A stretch of DNA of 64,000 nucleotides from Nitrospira sp. UBA6493 (GTDB lineage Bacteria > Nitrospirota > Nitrospiria > Nitrospirales > Nitrospiraceae), in assembly GCA_002435325.1 (NCBI GenBank), contig DJMJ01000041.1:132445-196444 (forward strand), in the 5' to 3' direction. Both the position numbers and the translations under genes were made by a program. A model generated the notes under the pieces. The model did no database searches and was not told the origin of the DNA. It saw only the letters and a program-made list of their open reading frames with translations. Positions 50,500-59,989 of the stretch are shown here, in pieces (the first letter of the stretch is position 1; each line of letters begins with the position of its first letter).

Positions 50500-53348
50500 T
50501 ACACCGCCTCTTTGAGATCCTGCTCCAACTGCAGACGCACACGCTGAAACTCGAGCTCCAGCTCCGTCAGAAGCGCCGGCACACCGGCGAGATCATCGGC
50601 CGCCATGAGTGCAATCCGCTCACTGATTCGGGCCATCTCCGTAATGCCAAGATTGGCAGCCCGGCCCTTGAGGCGACGGGCAATCCGCTGCACATCTTCC
50701 ACTCGCCCTTGCCGGCACGCCGTTCCGAGAGTGGCCAGCCTGGTCGGTGTGTCCGCGACGAAATGGCGGAGCAGCCGCGCCGACATGCCGGGATCATCTC
50801 CGGCGGTCAATTCCCGCAATCCACCCAAGATTAGGGGATCGATTGACCGGAGAGCCTTCTCCGGCAATGATCCAGCGACTGCCCACCGCCAGCGCTCAAA
50901 CACCGCCGCCAGGGCCTCGCTGGAAATCGGCTTCGGCACATAGTCGTCCATGCCGGCTTGGAGACAGCGCTCGCGATCGCCGTGCATGGCGTTCCCCGTC
51001 ATGGCGATGATGGGGACACGGCGCGCGGCGTGAGGCCGGAGGCTGTGGGATCCGCTATCCATGCGATCTTGCCCCTGCCTGATCGCTTCGAGCTTGCGGA
51101 TTTCACGCGCGGCTTGAAATCCGTCCATCTCCGGCATCTGACAATCCAGAAACACCATGTCGTAGGGAATGCGGGACAGGGCTTCGACGGCTTCCAGCCC
51201 ATTCGCCACCACGTCCACGCGATAGCCCAACCGCTCGAACATCCGCACCGCCACCTTTTGATTGATGAGATTGTCTTCGGCCAACAGAATCTTTTTCCCC
51301 ATTCCCACGCCGGCTTCGGCCAACGTGTGACGAGTCACCAACGCCGGTCCCTCCGAAACCGATCCCTTTTCCGACGAAGCACGCGGTTGCTCCAGCACCG
51401 TGGCCAGGCAGCGAGCGAGCTGACTTTCCCGCACCGGCTTCGTCAAGTACGCCGAGACTCCCATTGCCTTCGCGGCCCGGGCATCCCCCCGGCGTCCGAC
51501 CGTCGTCAAGACGACCAGACGCGGCGCCGGCACTGTGCCGGCCAACATCCGCGCCAACTCCAGCCCATCGAGCGCCATCAGATCGATATCGAGCATCACC
51601 ACATCGTATTGGTATTCTTCCCCGCGATTTCCCTGTTCCCGCACATGTTCAAGCGCCCCCGCTGTATCGACCATCACCGTCGGCGCCATCCCCCACTTCT
51701 TGGTCAGCAATTCCAGAATACGGCAATTGATGGGCTTGTCATCGACGATCAGAATCCGCCGGCCCTGCAGAGACGCCGCCTCCGGTATCGAGGGTGCCGG
51801 TTGCACCGGTTGGACCTCGAGCCGGACAGTGAACCAAAATGTGCTGCCGACCTCAGGCCGGCTGCGTACGCCGATCTCGCCGTGCATCATTTCGACGAGC
51901 CGCTTACAAATCACGAGGCCCAGTCCGGTCCCCCCGTATTTCCTCGTCGTCGATCCGTCCGCCTGGCTGAAGGCCTGGAAGAGGAGTTTTTGATGGTCCT
52001 CGGAGATGCCGATGCCGGTGTCCGTCACTTCAAACCGGACTACGACCGCCCCATCTTCCTGCCAGACGAGCTGCACCTGTACGACGACATCCCCCCGCTC
52101 GGTAAACTTGATGGCATTCCCCACCAGATTGGTCATCACCTGGCGTACGCGGCCCGGATCGCCCCGAAGGGCGCTCGGCACTTCCGCATGGAAGAGACAG
52201 GCGAGGTTCAGATGCTTGGAAGAGGCTCGCTCGCTCAACAAATCGAGCGCGTCCTCAACCGCATGGCGCAGATCGAAATCGATAATCTCCAGGCTCATCT
52301 TGCCCGCCTCGATCTTCGAGAAGTCCAGAATATCGTTAATGAACGTCAGTAAATGATCGCCGCAATTGCGCACCACCTCCGCGTACTCGCGCTGCTCCGC
52401 CGTCAGCTCCGTATCGAGCAAGAGCCCGGCCATGCCGATGACTCCGTTCATCGGCGTCCGGATCTCATGGCTCATGGTCGCGAGAAACGCCGATTTCGCC
52501 TCGGTCGCCGCCTGCGCCTGCGCCAGCGCCTCGTCCAGACTGCGATTGATTTCCTCCAATTGGCGGGCGTAGGACGAGAGCGCGAGTTCAGACTCCTTGC
52601 GTATCGAGATGTCGCGGATAAATGCGCTGAACACCACCCTGCCATCCAGCTGCAACGGCGCAATCGAGAGTTCGACAGGGAACAGTCGGCCGTCGCGATG
52701 CTGGGCCTGCAATTCCACCAGCCGTCCTAAGATCCGGCTTTCGCCGGTCCTGAGATACCGGGCCATACCGTCCCGGTGCGCCGTTCGCTGGCCTCTGGGA
52801 ATAATCGTGTCCGAAAGATCCCGCCCGATCGCTTCATGCGCCCGCCAGCCGAACAGCTGTTCGGCCTGGGCATTCCATTCCGTGATGCGCCCCTGCGCGT
52901 CCATGGTCACGACCCCGTCCAGTGCCGTATCGATGATGAGACGGGTCCGATTTTCATTCTCGCGGAGGGCAGCCTCCACTTCGGCCCGCTCGAGGAAGAG
53001 CCCGATCTGGCTCCCAATCGTGCCCAGTGTCCGCAGCAGGTCCGCATCGCGCGATTGAGTCTCGCGGGAATAGAATTCCATGACGCCAAAGACGCTCGCG
53101 CGCAACCACACGGGAAAGACGCATCCCGAATGGAGACCGGCTGCGGACACATCGGCCGTCCGTACAAAATCCGGCGTCTGCATCACATCCGCGGCCCAGA
53201 ACGGCTCGCCCCGCGCCCAACAGCGTCCCGGAAAGCCCACGCCCGACGTAAACGTCTCCTGGAGGCTGGCCGTGACAAATATGTCCGACAGCACCGGATC
53301 CACCCCCCAGGTATGGGCACAGGCCAGCGACTTGGTCTGACTGTTCAC
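50499..53348 (-). CDS. Hybrid histidine kinase A, C-terminal part (GAF-PAS-HisKA-HATPase-REC-REC-HPt)
   Basis: 949 residues. Order: rest of a GAF domain (GVMEFYSRETQSRDADLL); PAS (GVVTMDAQGRITEWNAQAEQ); coiled coil; HisKA with His (LATMSHEIRTPMNGVIG); HATPase (LVGNAIKFTERG, VTDTGIGIS, GTGLGLVICK). A first REC (DVVMLDIDLMALDG, lacking the usual MPxMDG) and a second REC (DMVFLDCQMPEMDG) follow. The HPt reads IARRLKGRAANLGI, with Arg in place of the phospho-acceptor His. A TAG at 53354-53352 separates it from its N-terminal half. The listed start is a GTG inside the GAF domain. Confidence 0.85.
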   Translation of the reverse strand: MNSQTKSLACAHTWGVDPVLSDIFVTASLQETFTSGVGFPGRCWARGEPFWAADVMQTPDFVRTADVSAAGLHSGCVFPVWLRASVFGVMEFYSRETQSRDADLLRTLGTIGSQIGLFLERAEVEAALRENENRTRLIIDTALDGVVTMDAQGRITEWNAQAEQLFGWRAHEAIGRDLSDTIIPRGQRTAHRDGMARYLRTGESRILGRLVELQAQHRDGRLFPVELSIAPLQLDGRVVFSAFIRDISIRKESELALSSYARQLEEINRSLDEALAQAQAATEAKSAFLATMSHEIRTPMNGVIGMAGLLLDTELTAEQREYAEVVRNCGDHLLTFINDILDFSKIEAGKMSLEIIDFDLRHAVEDALDLLSERASSKHLNLACLFHAEVPSALRGDPGRVRQVMTNLVGNAIKFTERGDVVVQVQLVWQEDGAVVVRFEVTDTGIGISEDHQKLLFQAFSQADGSTTRKYGGTGLGLVICKRLVEMMHGEIGVRSRPEVGSTFWFTVRLEVQPVQPAPSIPEAASLQGRRILIVDDKPINCRILELLTKKWGMAPTVMVDTAGALEHVREQGNRGEEYQYDVVMLDIDLMALDGLELARMLAGTVPAPRLVVLTTVGRRGDARAAKAMGVSAYLTKPVRESQLARCLATVLEQPRASSEKGSVSEGPALVTRHTLAEAGVGMGKKILLAEDNLINQKVAVRMFERLGYRVDVVANGLEAVEALSRIPYDMVFLDCQMPEMDGFQAAREIRKLEAIRQGQDRMDSGSHSLRPHAARRVPIIAMTGNAMHGDRERCLQAGMDDYVPKPISSEALAAVFERWRWAVAGSLPEKALRSIDPLILGGLRELTAGDDPGMSARLLRHFVADTPTRLATLGTACRQGRVEDVQRIARRLKGRAANLGITEMARISERIALMAADDLAGVPALLTELELEFQRVRLQLEQDLKEAV

Positions 53349-53351
53349 TTG

Positions 53352-54905
53352 CTAGAAAATCCCCACCTCCCACTCCAAACTGGTGCCGATGACGCGGAGG
53401 AGGTCCGGTAGCGCCTGCTCCTCCGTCGACGCCTCCGCCAGCACTTTTGCCACCGCATGCTGAAGGGCTTGCCGACGTTCGGCAAACTTCGGTTCGGTGA
53501 TGTCGCGGACCACGCTCAACACGGCCGACATGGCTCCGTCGTTTCCCGGCAGCGGGACGGAGGTCATTTCAAACCAGCGGGATTGTCCGGACAAACTGGT
53601 GAGCTGTCCCCTGCGCATTCCCCCCTGCCCTTGCAAGGCTGCCGCATGCGCCTCCTCATAGGCCGGACGGTCCTCTGCTTGAATGAACTCGGCGATCGTG
53701 CGGCCGATAATTTCTTCCGGAAATCCGGCATCGAACAAGGCACACCCAGCAGGATTCACTTGCAGGATGCGCCCATCCGCACCGGTCACCAGCACCCCTT
53801 CGGGTTCCACTTCGAGGATCGTCTGCAGCCGTTGCTCGTTCTCGCGCGACCGGACTCGATCGGCCTGCGCCTCCAGCCATTCCGCCTGAGTGCGGCGGAC
53901 TGCTTTGACCAGCAATCCGATGAGCGGCCCGATCATCACCACACCGGCCGCACCGATCATCCACAGAAATTTCCTGACCGGCGCGACCACTTCCGAACGG
54001 TTCACCCGCAATAACACCGTCCATCGCGATCCATCCGCATCGCCTACGCCGCGCGTGCGGGCATACCCCGTCAATACCGGCACGCCTCGCCGCAGATGTG
54101 TTTCTTCGACAAAACCAGACTCTCCCGACTGCGCGAGACGCACCGAGAGCAACCCAATTAAGGAAATGCCGGTGCGGCTCCTATGAACGGCGGCGGAATC
54201 GATGAAGACCGTCCCATCCTCCCGCAGGACTTGATATTCGATCGCCTGCGAAAAGGAGCTGTGTTTCTGAAACAGAAGAATCGCCTCCCCCACTAACTCC
54301 TCTAAATACGCGGCATCTACTCGGGCGGACACCACCCCTCGGAATGGACGGCTTCCGGCAGCCGTCCGATGATCCGCGATAGGAGCGGTCAAGGAGATGG
54401 TTGTGCGGCCTCCGCTCTTTTCATCGTCAGTGATATGCCCGACATAGATCTCTCCCTTTCCATGCTCCACCGCCTGAAACCACTCCTCACCATGAACATC
54501 GAGACCGAGCGTGGATGGATTCGTCGCCTCCGTAACCTGACCCGTCGGATCGATCACCCCGATCCAGGTATAGAACGGATACGTTTGTTGAAAGTTCCGT
54601 ATGGTGTGCTGCCGGTCAGCGGAGGTGGCTCCGTTGAACGCGAGGGTTTCCGAGAAGATCTGCAGATCGCTCGCTCGCTCACGCATCAGCAGATCGAGCT
54701 TCGTGGCGATTTCCGTCGCCATAATCGAAATCGTTTCGCCGGACAAGGTCATCACCTGCCGTTGCAACCAGGTAAAGCTGATGATGGCTGCGATCAGGGT
54801 AATGACCGTGATCAGCGCAATCAGGGTCACTTGCCGGCGGTAGATAAACCCCGCCCCCTGCCCGATAGAACGCGTGATCGAATCAGGCCTTGACCCCGTG
54901 GGCAT
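53352..54905 (-). CDS. Hybrid histidine kinase A, N-terminal part (Cache-PAS-GAF start)
   Basis: About 517 residues. TM1 (VTLIALITVITLIAAIISF), a Cache domain (VHGEEWFQAVEHGKGEIYVG), TM2 (MIGAAGVVMIGPLIGLLV), a PAS domain (LVTGADGRILQVNPAGCAL, LSVVRDITEPKFA) and the opening of a GAF domain (GTSLEWEVGIF). The frame then meets TAG where the paralogue at 48784-49605 has Trp. ATG 54905 is set by GAGGA just upstream; the frame to 55115 is longer but unsupported. It diverges from rfaE2. Confidence 0.82.
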   Translation of the reverse strand: MPTGSRPDSITRSIGQGAGFIYRRQVTLIALITVITLIAAIISFTWLQRQVMTLSGETISIMATEIATKLDLLMRERASDLQIFSETLAFNGATSADRQHTIRNFQQTYPFYTWIGVIDPTGQVTEATNPSTLGLDVHGEEWFQAVEHGKGEIYVGHITDDEKSGGRTTISLTAPIADHRTAAGSRPFRGVVSARVDAAYLEELVGEAILLFQKHSSFSQAIEYQVLREDGTVFIDSAAVHRSRTGISLIGLLSVRLAQSGESGFVEETHLRRGVPVLTGYARTRGVGDADGSRWTVLLRVNRSEVVAPVRKFLWMIGAAGVVMIGPLIGLLVKAVRRTQAEWLEAQADRVRSRENEQRLQTILEVEPEGVLVTGADGRILQVNPAGCALFDAGFPEEIIGRTIAEFIQAEDRPAYEEAHAAALQGQGGMRRGQLTSLSGQSRWFEMTSVPLPGNDGAMSAVLSVVRDITEPKFAERRQALQHAVAKVLAEASTEEQALPDLLRVIGTSLEWEVGIF

Positions 54906-55080
54906 ACATTCCTCGTCCGTTCGACTGCCTGGCCCTCTGGCGGAAAGGACCACCGGGCATGCCCCTGCATGCGCAGACCTTCCCCTGCCATCGGGTCTCT
55001 CCTTTATCGGGCTGAATTTCCACAAACTTAAGGAACGCGAGGGAGAAAAGACGCGGCGCGGCAGCGCGACTACAAGCCGC

Positions 55081-55109
55081 TTCCCATGCGCGAACGGGAC
55101 AGGTATGAT
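55081..55109 (+). promoter_or_regulatory. Candidate promoter for rfaE2
   Basis: TTCCCA (55081-55086), 17 nt, TATGAT (55104-55109), ending 6 nt before ATG 55116 with no Shine-Dalgarno. Suggests a leaderless transcript. Confidence 0.4.
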
Positions 55110-55115
55110 GGCCAC

Positions 55116-55598
55116 ATGTCAGAGAAGATCGTCACGCGCGAGCAGCTGGCCGACCGGCTGCCGGCTCTGAGGGCCGGCGGGCGAACCGTCGTCTTTACGA
55201 ACGGGTGTTTCGACCTCATGCACGTCGGCCACACCCGCTATCTCCAAGCCGCCAAGGCGCTGGGCGATTGGCTGGTGGTCGGCGTCAATACCGACGCCTC
55301 CGTCCGCAGCCTGGACAAAGCGCCGGACCGGCCGATCGTCCCGGAAGCGCAGCGTGCGGAAGTGCTCGCGGCATTGGGCTGTGTCGATTTCGTCGTCCTG
55401 TTTTCCGAACCGGATCCTCACGCCCTGATTGCGGCCGTTCAACCCGATGTCCTGGTCAAAGGCGGGGACTGGCCGCTGGAGCGCATCGTCGGCCGCGACA
55501 TTGTCGCGGCGCGGGGAGGCCTGGTGAAAACCATCCCCCTGGTGCCCGGTCTCTCGACGACCGCCTTGATTCACCGTATTCGCTCAACCCAAGCCTGA
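55116..55598 (+). CDS. rfaE2: D-glycero-beta-D-manno-heptose 1-phosphate adenylyltransferase
   Basis: Transfers AMP from ATP to heptose-1-phosphate, making ADP-heptose for LPS core. 160 residues, the stand-alone C-terminal half of HldE. The nucleotidyltransferase motif is FTNGCFDLMHVGHTRYL (HxGH). VGVNTDASVRSLDKAPDRPI and VKGGDWPLERIVGRD are the family's substrate segments. ATG 55116 is preferred to an upstream frame at 55086. It is followed closely by mfd. Confidence 0.95.
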   Translation: MSEKIVTREQLADRLPALRAGGRTVVFTNGCFDLMHVGHTRYLQAAKALGDWLVVGVNTDASVRSLDKAPDRPIVPEAQRAEVLAALGCVDFVVLFSEPDPHALIAAVQPDVLVKGGDWPLERIVGRDIVAARGGLVKTIPLVPGLSTTALIHRIRSTQA

Positions 55599-55601
55599 TC
55601 T

Positions 55602-58600
55602 GTGTCACGCACACCATCCCCCGCACATGAATGGATTGTCCCGCTGGCGTCCGCGCTCGGCCGGACATCGGCCCGCCCCTGCGTGACCGGACTCCATGGC
55701 TCGACGGGAGCCTTCGCCCTCACCTGCCTCGCCAACGCACCGGCTATGGCGGAACGCCTGAACATTCCCTGGCTGATCGTGACGGCAGATAACGACGCCG
55801 CTGAACGGCTCTTCGCCGACCTCCGGTTTTGCCATCAACTGACCGGCGCGCCGGCCGACCGGGTCACGCTGTTTCCCCAATGGGAAACGCTGCCCTATGA
55901 GGCGACGGCGCCCCACGTCGGCTTGGTCGCCCGGCGCATGCAAACGCTGCAGCGCCTGCGCACCACGCCGGGCACGATCCTGGTGACATCGGTCGCCGCC
56001 CTCATGCAACGCCTGCTCCCGGTGAACGCCTGGACACAGGCCACTCTGCGGCTCACGCGCAACGGCACCATCGAACGGGAAGCGCTCACGAGCGGGCTGT
56101 TACGCCTGGGCTACCGGCGCGTCTCGGTCGTGGAAATTCCGGGTGAGTTCAGCATCCGCGGCGGATTAGTGGATATTTTTTCGACGGCTTATGCCGATCC
56201 GCTCCGCATTGAATTTCTCGGCGACACGGTCGAAGCCATCCGCCTGTTCGACGCCGCCACGCAAACCTCCATGAGCAAATTGGACGAAGCCTGGATTCTG
56301 CCGGCCCGGGAATACCTGCGCCCGGCCGATCTTCGGGACGCCTGTGCCCCGGTGGCACCAGACGCCGAGTGGCGCTCCCCGGACCTCTATCCGCAAATGG
56401 GCACGCTCTTCGACTATTTCTCGACGGAACCGTTGCTGATCCTCGATCAGCCCGCGGCTCTGCAAGATACCTGCGTGAATCTTTGGGGGAAAATCGACGA
56501 CGGCTATCTCCGTCACGGCGATCGGGACGCCGCGAATCCCTATCCCGCTCCCGACCGGCTGTTTATGGCATGGGACGAGTTCGAAATTCATGCGGCCGGA
56601 TGGCCGACTCTCGCCCTGGAGCCGCTGACCCCGGCCGACGCCACATGGGAACCGGTATTTCCCTTTCCGGCACAGACCCCGGCGACTGCGGGATTGGGTA
56701 TCCGCGGCACACCCTTCAGCCAAACCCTGACCATCCTGAACCAGCTGCGCGACGCCCACCGCGTCGTCCTGATCGCGCGCAGCCACGGCCAGGTCGAACG
56801 GCTGCTCGCCCTGCTCCGCGAACACGACCTTCCGGCGATGGAATGGCAGCCCTCCGCCTGGACCAGAACGGAGGCGGGGAAGCCGCCGTTCGCCGTCGTG
56901 CAGGGGGAACTGTCAGCCGGCTGGCTCTCCGGCGATCTCCGTCTTGCCCTGCTGACGGAAGAGGAACTCTTTGCGAAGGGCACGCGCCACAAGCCCCAGC
57001 CCAAGAGCAAGACCGCCACGTTTCTCTCGTCGCTCGAAGATCTCAACGTGGGCGATTATGTCGTCCATGTGCAGCACGGAATCGCGCGCTATCTGGGCCT
57101 GAAGCGGTTGATCGTCCAGGAGTTCGAAAGCGATTTTCTGATCTTGGAATTCGCCGGCAACGACACGCTGTACGTGCCGCTCGACCGCCTCAGCCAGGTG
57201 CAGCGCTACAGCGGCGCCGAAGGACACGTGCCCCGTCTCGACCGGCTCGGCGGCACCAGCTGGGCCAAAACGACGGCCCGCGTCAAAAAAGACATCGAAG
57301 AAATGGCGCAGGATCTGATCGATCTCTATGCCAACCGTGAACTGGTGAAACGGGACAGCTACGGCGGCGCCAGCATGCTGTATCACGAGTTTGAAGCGGC
57401 GTTCGAATATGAAGAGACGCCGGACCAATTGACCGCGATCAAGGACATCCTGCGGGACTTGGAATCGGGCAAACCGATGGATCGCCTCGTCTGCGGCGAC
57501 GTCGGCTACGGGAAGACGGAAGTGGCCATGCGCGCGGCCTTCAAGGCCGTCGAAAGCGGACGCCAGGTGGCCGTGCTGGTTCCCACCACGCTCCTCGCCC
57601 ATCAACACTATGAGAACTTTGCAGAGCGGTTCGCGCCGTTTCCCGCCAAGGTCGCGGTGCTCTCCCGCATGCAATCACCGAAGGAGTCGAAAGTCACGCT
57701 GAACGAGCTCGCCTCTGGCGTCATCGATGTCGTCATCGGGACACACCGCTTGCTGCAAAAAAACATCGTGTTTAAAAACCTCGGCCTCGTCATCATCGAT
57801 GAAGAGCAATGGTTCGGCGTCAAGCACAAGGAACGGCTGAAGCAGTTGCGCACGCAGGTCGATGTGCTGACCCTGACCGCCACGCCCATTCCGCGCACGC
57901 TGCAAATGGCGATGTCGAGCGTGCGGGACCTCTCGATCATCGACACGGCGCCGGCCGGACGACTCGCCATTCGCACCACGGTGATCAAGTCGAACGACAA
58001 GACGATCCGAGACGCGATCCTCCGCGAGCTGGGCCGCGGCGGCCAAGTCTACTTCATCCACAACCGCGTGGAAACGATGCCGGCCACCGGCGCCTGGCTG
58101 CAGCAGTTGATCCCGGAGGCCCGCATCGTCATGGCCCACGGGCAGATGGATCCGACACTGCTCGAATCCATCATGCTGAAATTCGTCAAGCACGAAGCCG
58201 ACATCCTGATCGCCTCCGCCATTATTCAGTCTGGCATCGACGTGCCCACGGCCAATACGATCATCGTCAATCGCGCCGATACCTTTGGCCTGGCCCAGCT
58301 CTATCAATTGCGCGGGCGCGTGGGCCGAGGCGGCGAACAGGCCTACGCCTACCTGCTCATCCCCGATGAAGGCCGGCTGTCGGACGACGCCCAGAAACGG
58401 CTGATGGCCATTCAGCAGTTCACGGAACTCGGTTCCGGTTTCCGGATTGCCGCGGCGGACCTCGAAATCCGCGGCGCGGGCAATCTGCTCGGCAAAGCGC
58501 AATCCGGGCACATCGCGGCCATCGGGCTCGACCTGTACATGACCATGGTGGAACAGGCCGTCCAACGGCTCAAAGGCCATGTGGTGGAAGAAGAGCCCGA

Positions 58601-59057
58601 TCCGACCTTGCGGGTGCCGGTCTCCGCCTTCATTCCTGAAACCTATGTGGAAGACCCCCACCAGCGTCTCTCGTTTTACAAGCGCCTGAGCGGCTGCACG
58701 CAAGTCGGCGAGCTCGCGCTGTTGCACGGGGAAATCCAGGACCGGTACGGCGTGCCGCCGGAGCCGGTCGAACGGCTGCTGGAAGTCATGCAGCTGCGCG
58801 TCTTGGCCAAGCAGCTCAGACTCAGCTCCATCGACGTTACCCATCAGTCCGCCATCGTCACCTTACGCCCCAAGGCCTCGATTCCCGACTCCGCGATCCA
58901 CGCGATGATGGACCGGCTCAAAAAGCGCCTGCGATTCATCTCGCCCGTCTCGTTCGAGATCCAAATGCCGCATGACGACTGGCATGCCACTTTTGCAGAA
59001 CTCAACACAACCTTGCAAAGCCTCGGACACTGTGATACCAACAAATCCACCAGATAA
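55602..59057 (+). CDS. mfd: Transcription-repair coupling factor
   Basis: 1151-residue ATP-driven translocase that removes stalled RNA polymerase and recruits UvrA. The N-terminal UvrB-homology region is followed by an RNAP-interaction/CarD-like domain (VGDYVVHVQHGIARYLGLKR). Helicase motif I is RLVCGDVGYGKTEVAMRAAF near residue 630, motif II is IIDEEQWFGVKHKERLK near 730, and TATPIPRTL is motif III. TRG-motif helices and the RIVMAHGQMDPTLLE/IQSGIDVP motifs follow. The start is GTG 55602, 3 nt after the rfaE2 stop. Confidence 0.97.
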   Translation: MSRTPSPAHEWIVPLASALGRTSARPCVTGLHGSTGAFALTCLANAPAMAERLNIPWLIVTADNDAAERLFADLRFCHQLTGAPADRVTLFPQWETLPYEATAPHVGLVARRMQTLQRLRTTPGTILVTSVAALMQRLLPVNAWTQATLRLTRNGTIEREALTSGLLRLGYRRVSVVEIPGEFSIRGGLVDIFSTAYADPLRIEFLGDTVEAIRLFDAATQTSMSKLDEAWILPAREYLRPADLRDACAPVAPDAEWRSPDLYPQMGTLFDYFSTEPLLILDQPAALQDTCVNLWGKIDDGYLRHGDRDAANPYPAPDRLFMAWDEFEIHAAGWPTLALEPLTPADATWEPVFPFPAQTPATAGLGIRGTPFSQTLTILNQLRDAHRVVLIARSHGQVERLLALLREHDLPAMEWQPSAWTRTEAGKPPFAVVQGELSAGWLSGDLRLALLTEEELFAKGTRHKPQPKSKTATFLSSLEDLNVGDYVVHVQHGIARYLGLKRLIVQEFESDFLILEFAGNDTLYVPLDRLSQVQRYSGAEGHVPRLDRLGGTSWAKTTARVKKDIEEMAQDLIDLYANRELVKRDSYGGASMLYHEFEAAFEYEETPDQLTAIKDILRDLESGKPMDRLVCGDVGYGKTEVAMRAAFKAVESGRQVAVLVPTTLLAHQHYENFAERFAPFPAKVAVLSRMQSPKESKVTLNELASGVIDVVIGTHRLLQKNIVFKNLGLVIIDEEQWFGVKHKERLKQLRTQVDVLTLTATPIPRTLQMAMSSVRDLSIIDTAPAGRLAIRTTVIKSNDKTIRDAILRELGRGGQVYFIHNRVETMPATGAWLQQLIPEARIVMAHGQMDPTLLESIMLKFVKHEADILIASAIIQSGIDVPTANTIIVNRADTFGLAQLYQLRGRVGRGGEQAYAYLLIPDEGRLSDDAQKRLMAIQQFTELGSGFRIAAADLEIRGAGNLLGKAQSGHIAAIGLDLYMTMVEQAVQRLKGHVVEEEPDPTLRVPVSAFIPETYVEDPHQRLSFYKRLSGCTQVGELALLHGEIQDRYGVPPEPVERLLEVMQLRVLAKQLRLSSIDVTHQSAIVTLRPKASIPDSAIHAMMDRLKKRLRFISPVSFEIQMPHDDWHATFAELNTTLQSLGHCDTNKSTR

Positions 59058-59089
59058 AATTATACGAAAAAGGCCTACTCCATCCCGTG

Positions 59090-59989
59090 ATGATACAACA
59101 CGTTAGAAAATTGCTTCCACTTCCCGGTACCTATTTATCGGTCGGCCTCGCCGGCCTGCTCGGCAGCGCCCTCTGGCTGCTGGCCGGCTGCGCGCCGCCA
59201 CAAGACGAAGCCGTGCTTGCCCTCGTGAACGGCCGCACCATCACCCAAGTGGAATTCGACATCCGCTGGAATGAGCTTTCCGAAGCCACGCGCGCCCGGT
59301 ACAACAAAGAGGGCGGCAAACGCCGCTTCCTTGACGAATTGATCACGCGCGAGCTGCTGATGCAGGAAGCCCGGCGCCAGGGCCTCGACCAGAACGATGA
59401 TATTCGCGACCGCACCCAGCGCTACAAAGAACAACTGATTCTCGACGAGCTCTTGAAAGAGCGGCTCCGCGAAAAAGTGGAGCTGACCCCGGCCGAACTG
59501 GCAGCCTATTACGACAAACATGCCAATGAACTGCTGGCGCCGCTGAAAGTCCAAGTCTCGCAAATGCTGCTGTCCAACCTGCCGGCCGCGAGGGACTTGA
59601 AGAAGCAAGTCGAAGCCGGAGGCGACTTCGCCAAATTTGCACAACGCTATTCCATCGACCAAAAAACCAAAGCGAAAGGCGGGGACCTGGGGCCCTACGG
59701 GAAAAGCGTGCTCGATCCGGACGTCGATGCCGTGGTCCACACGCTGAAGCCCGGCGTGGTCAGCGAGCCGATCAAAACCGAAGCCGGCTATTACCTGGTC
59801 AAAGTGAGCCCGCTCGACCAGGAAACCATCCAGGCCGATTTCGCCACACGCGAGCGCCTCCGCCAGGAATTGCTGGCCGACAAGCGGCGCAAACGATTCG
59901 AAGACGTCATTAACGATATCCGCATGAAAGCCACCGTGCGCCTTGCCGAGGGCTCCCGCTACATCGCCGAAGACACGGGCGCTCCCTGA
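59090..59989 (+). CDS. Parvulin-type peptidyl-prolyl isomerase lipoprotein
   Basis: 299 residues. Lipobox (LWLLAGC, Cys near residue 34). A SurA-like N-terminal helical domain (ALVNGRTITQVEFDIRWNEL, FLDELITRELLMQEARRQGL) is followed by a PPIC parvulin domain (KVQVSQMLLSNLPAARDL, FAKFAQRYSIDQKTKAKGGD, GYYLVKVSPL). Works in the envelope on outer-membrane or secreted proteins. ATG 59090 is used over GTG 59087. It is the first of two parvulin genes in tandem. Confidence 0.9.
   Translation: MIQHVRKLLPLPGTYLSVGLAGLLGSALWLLAGCAPPQDEAVLALVNGRTITQVEFDIRWNELSEATRARYNKEGGKRRFLDELITRELLMQEARRQGLDQNDDIRDRTQRYKEQLILDELLKERLREKVELTPAELAAYYDKHANELLAPLKVQVSQMLLSNLPAARDLKKQVEAGGDFAKFAQRYSIDQKTKAKGGDLGPYGKSVLDPDVDAVVHTLKPGVVSEPIKTEAGYYLVKVSPLDQETIQADFATRERLRQELLADKRRKRFEDVINDIRMKATVRLAEGSRYIAEDTGAP

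Noticed and set aside
50958..52352. 464-residue plus-strand frame opposite the hybrid kinase
   Set aside because: Shadow of HATPase and receiver domains on the other strand; His/Arg-rich.
47300..53354. Genome-wide TAG recoding as the reason for in-frame amber codons
   Set aside because: TAG is the apparent terminal stop of many intact genes in the window (for example gspD, der, the ECF sigma gene and the TIR gene).
57675..58844. 389-residue minus-strand frame opposite mfd
   Set aside because: Antisense to conserved helicase motifs of mfd; no domain.
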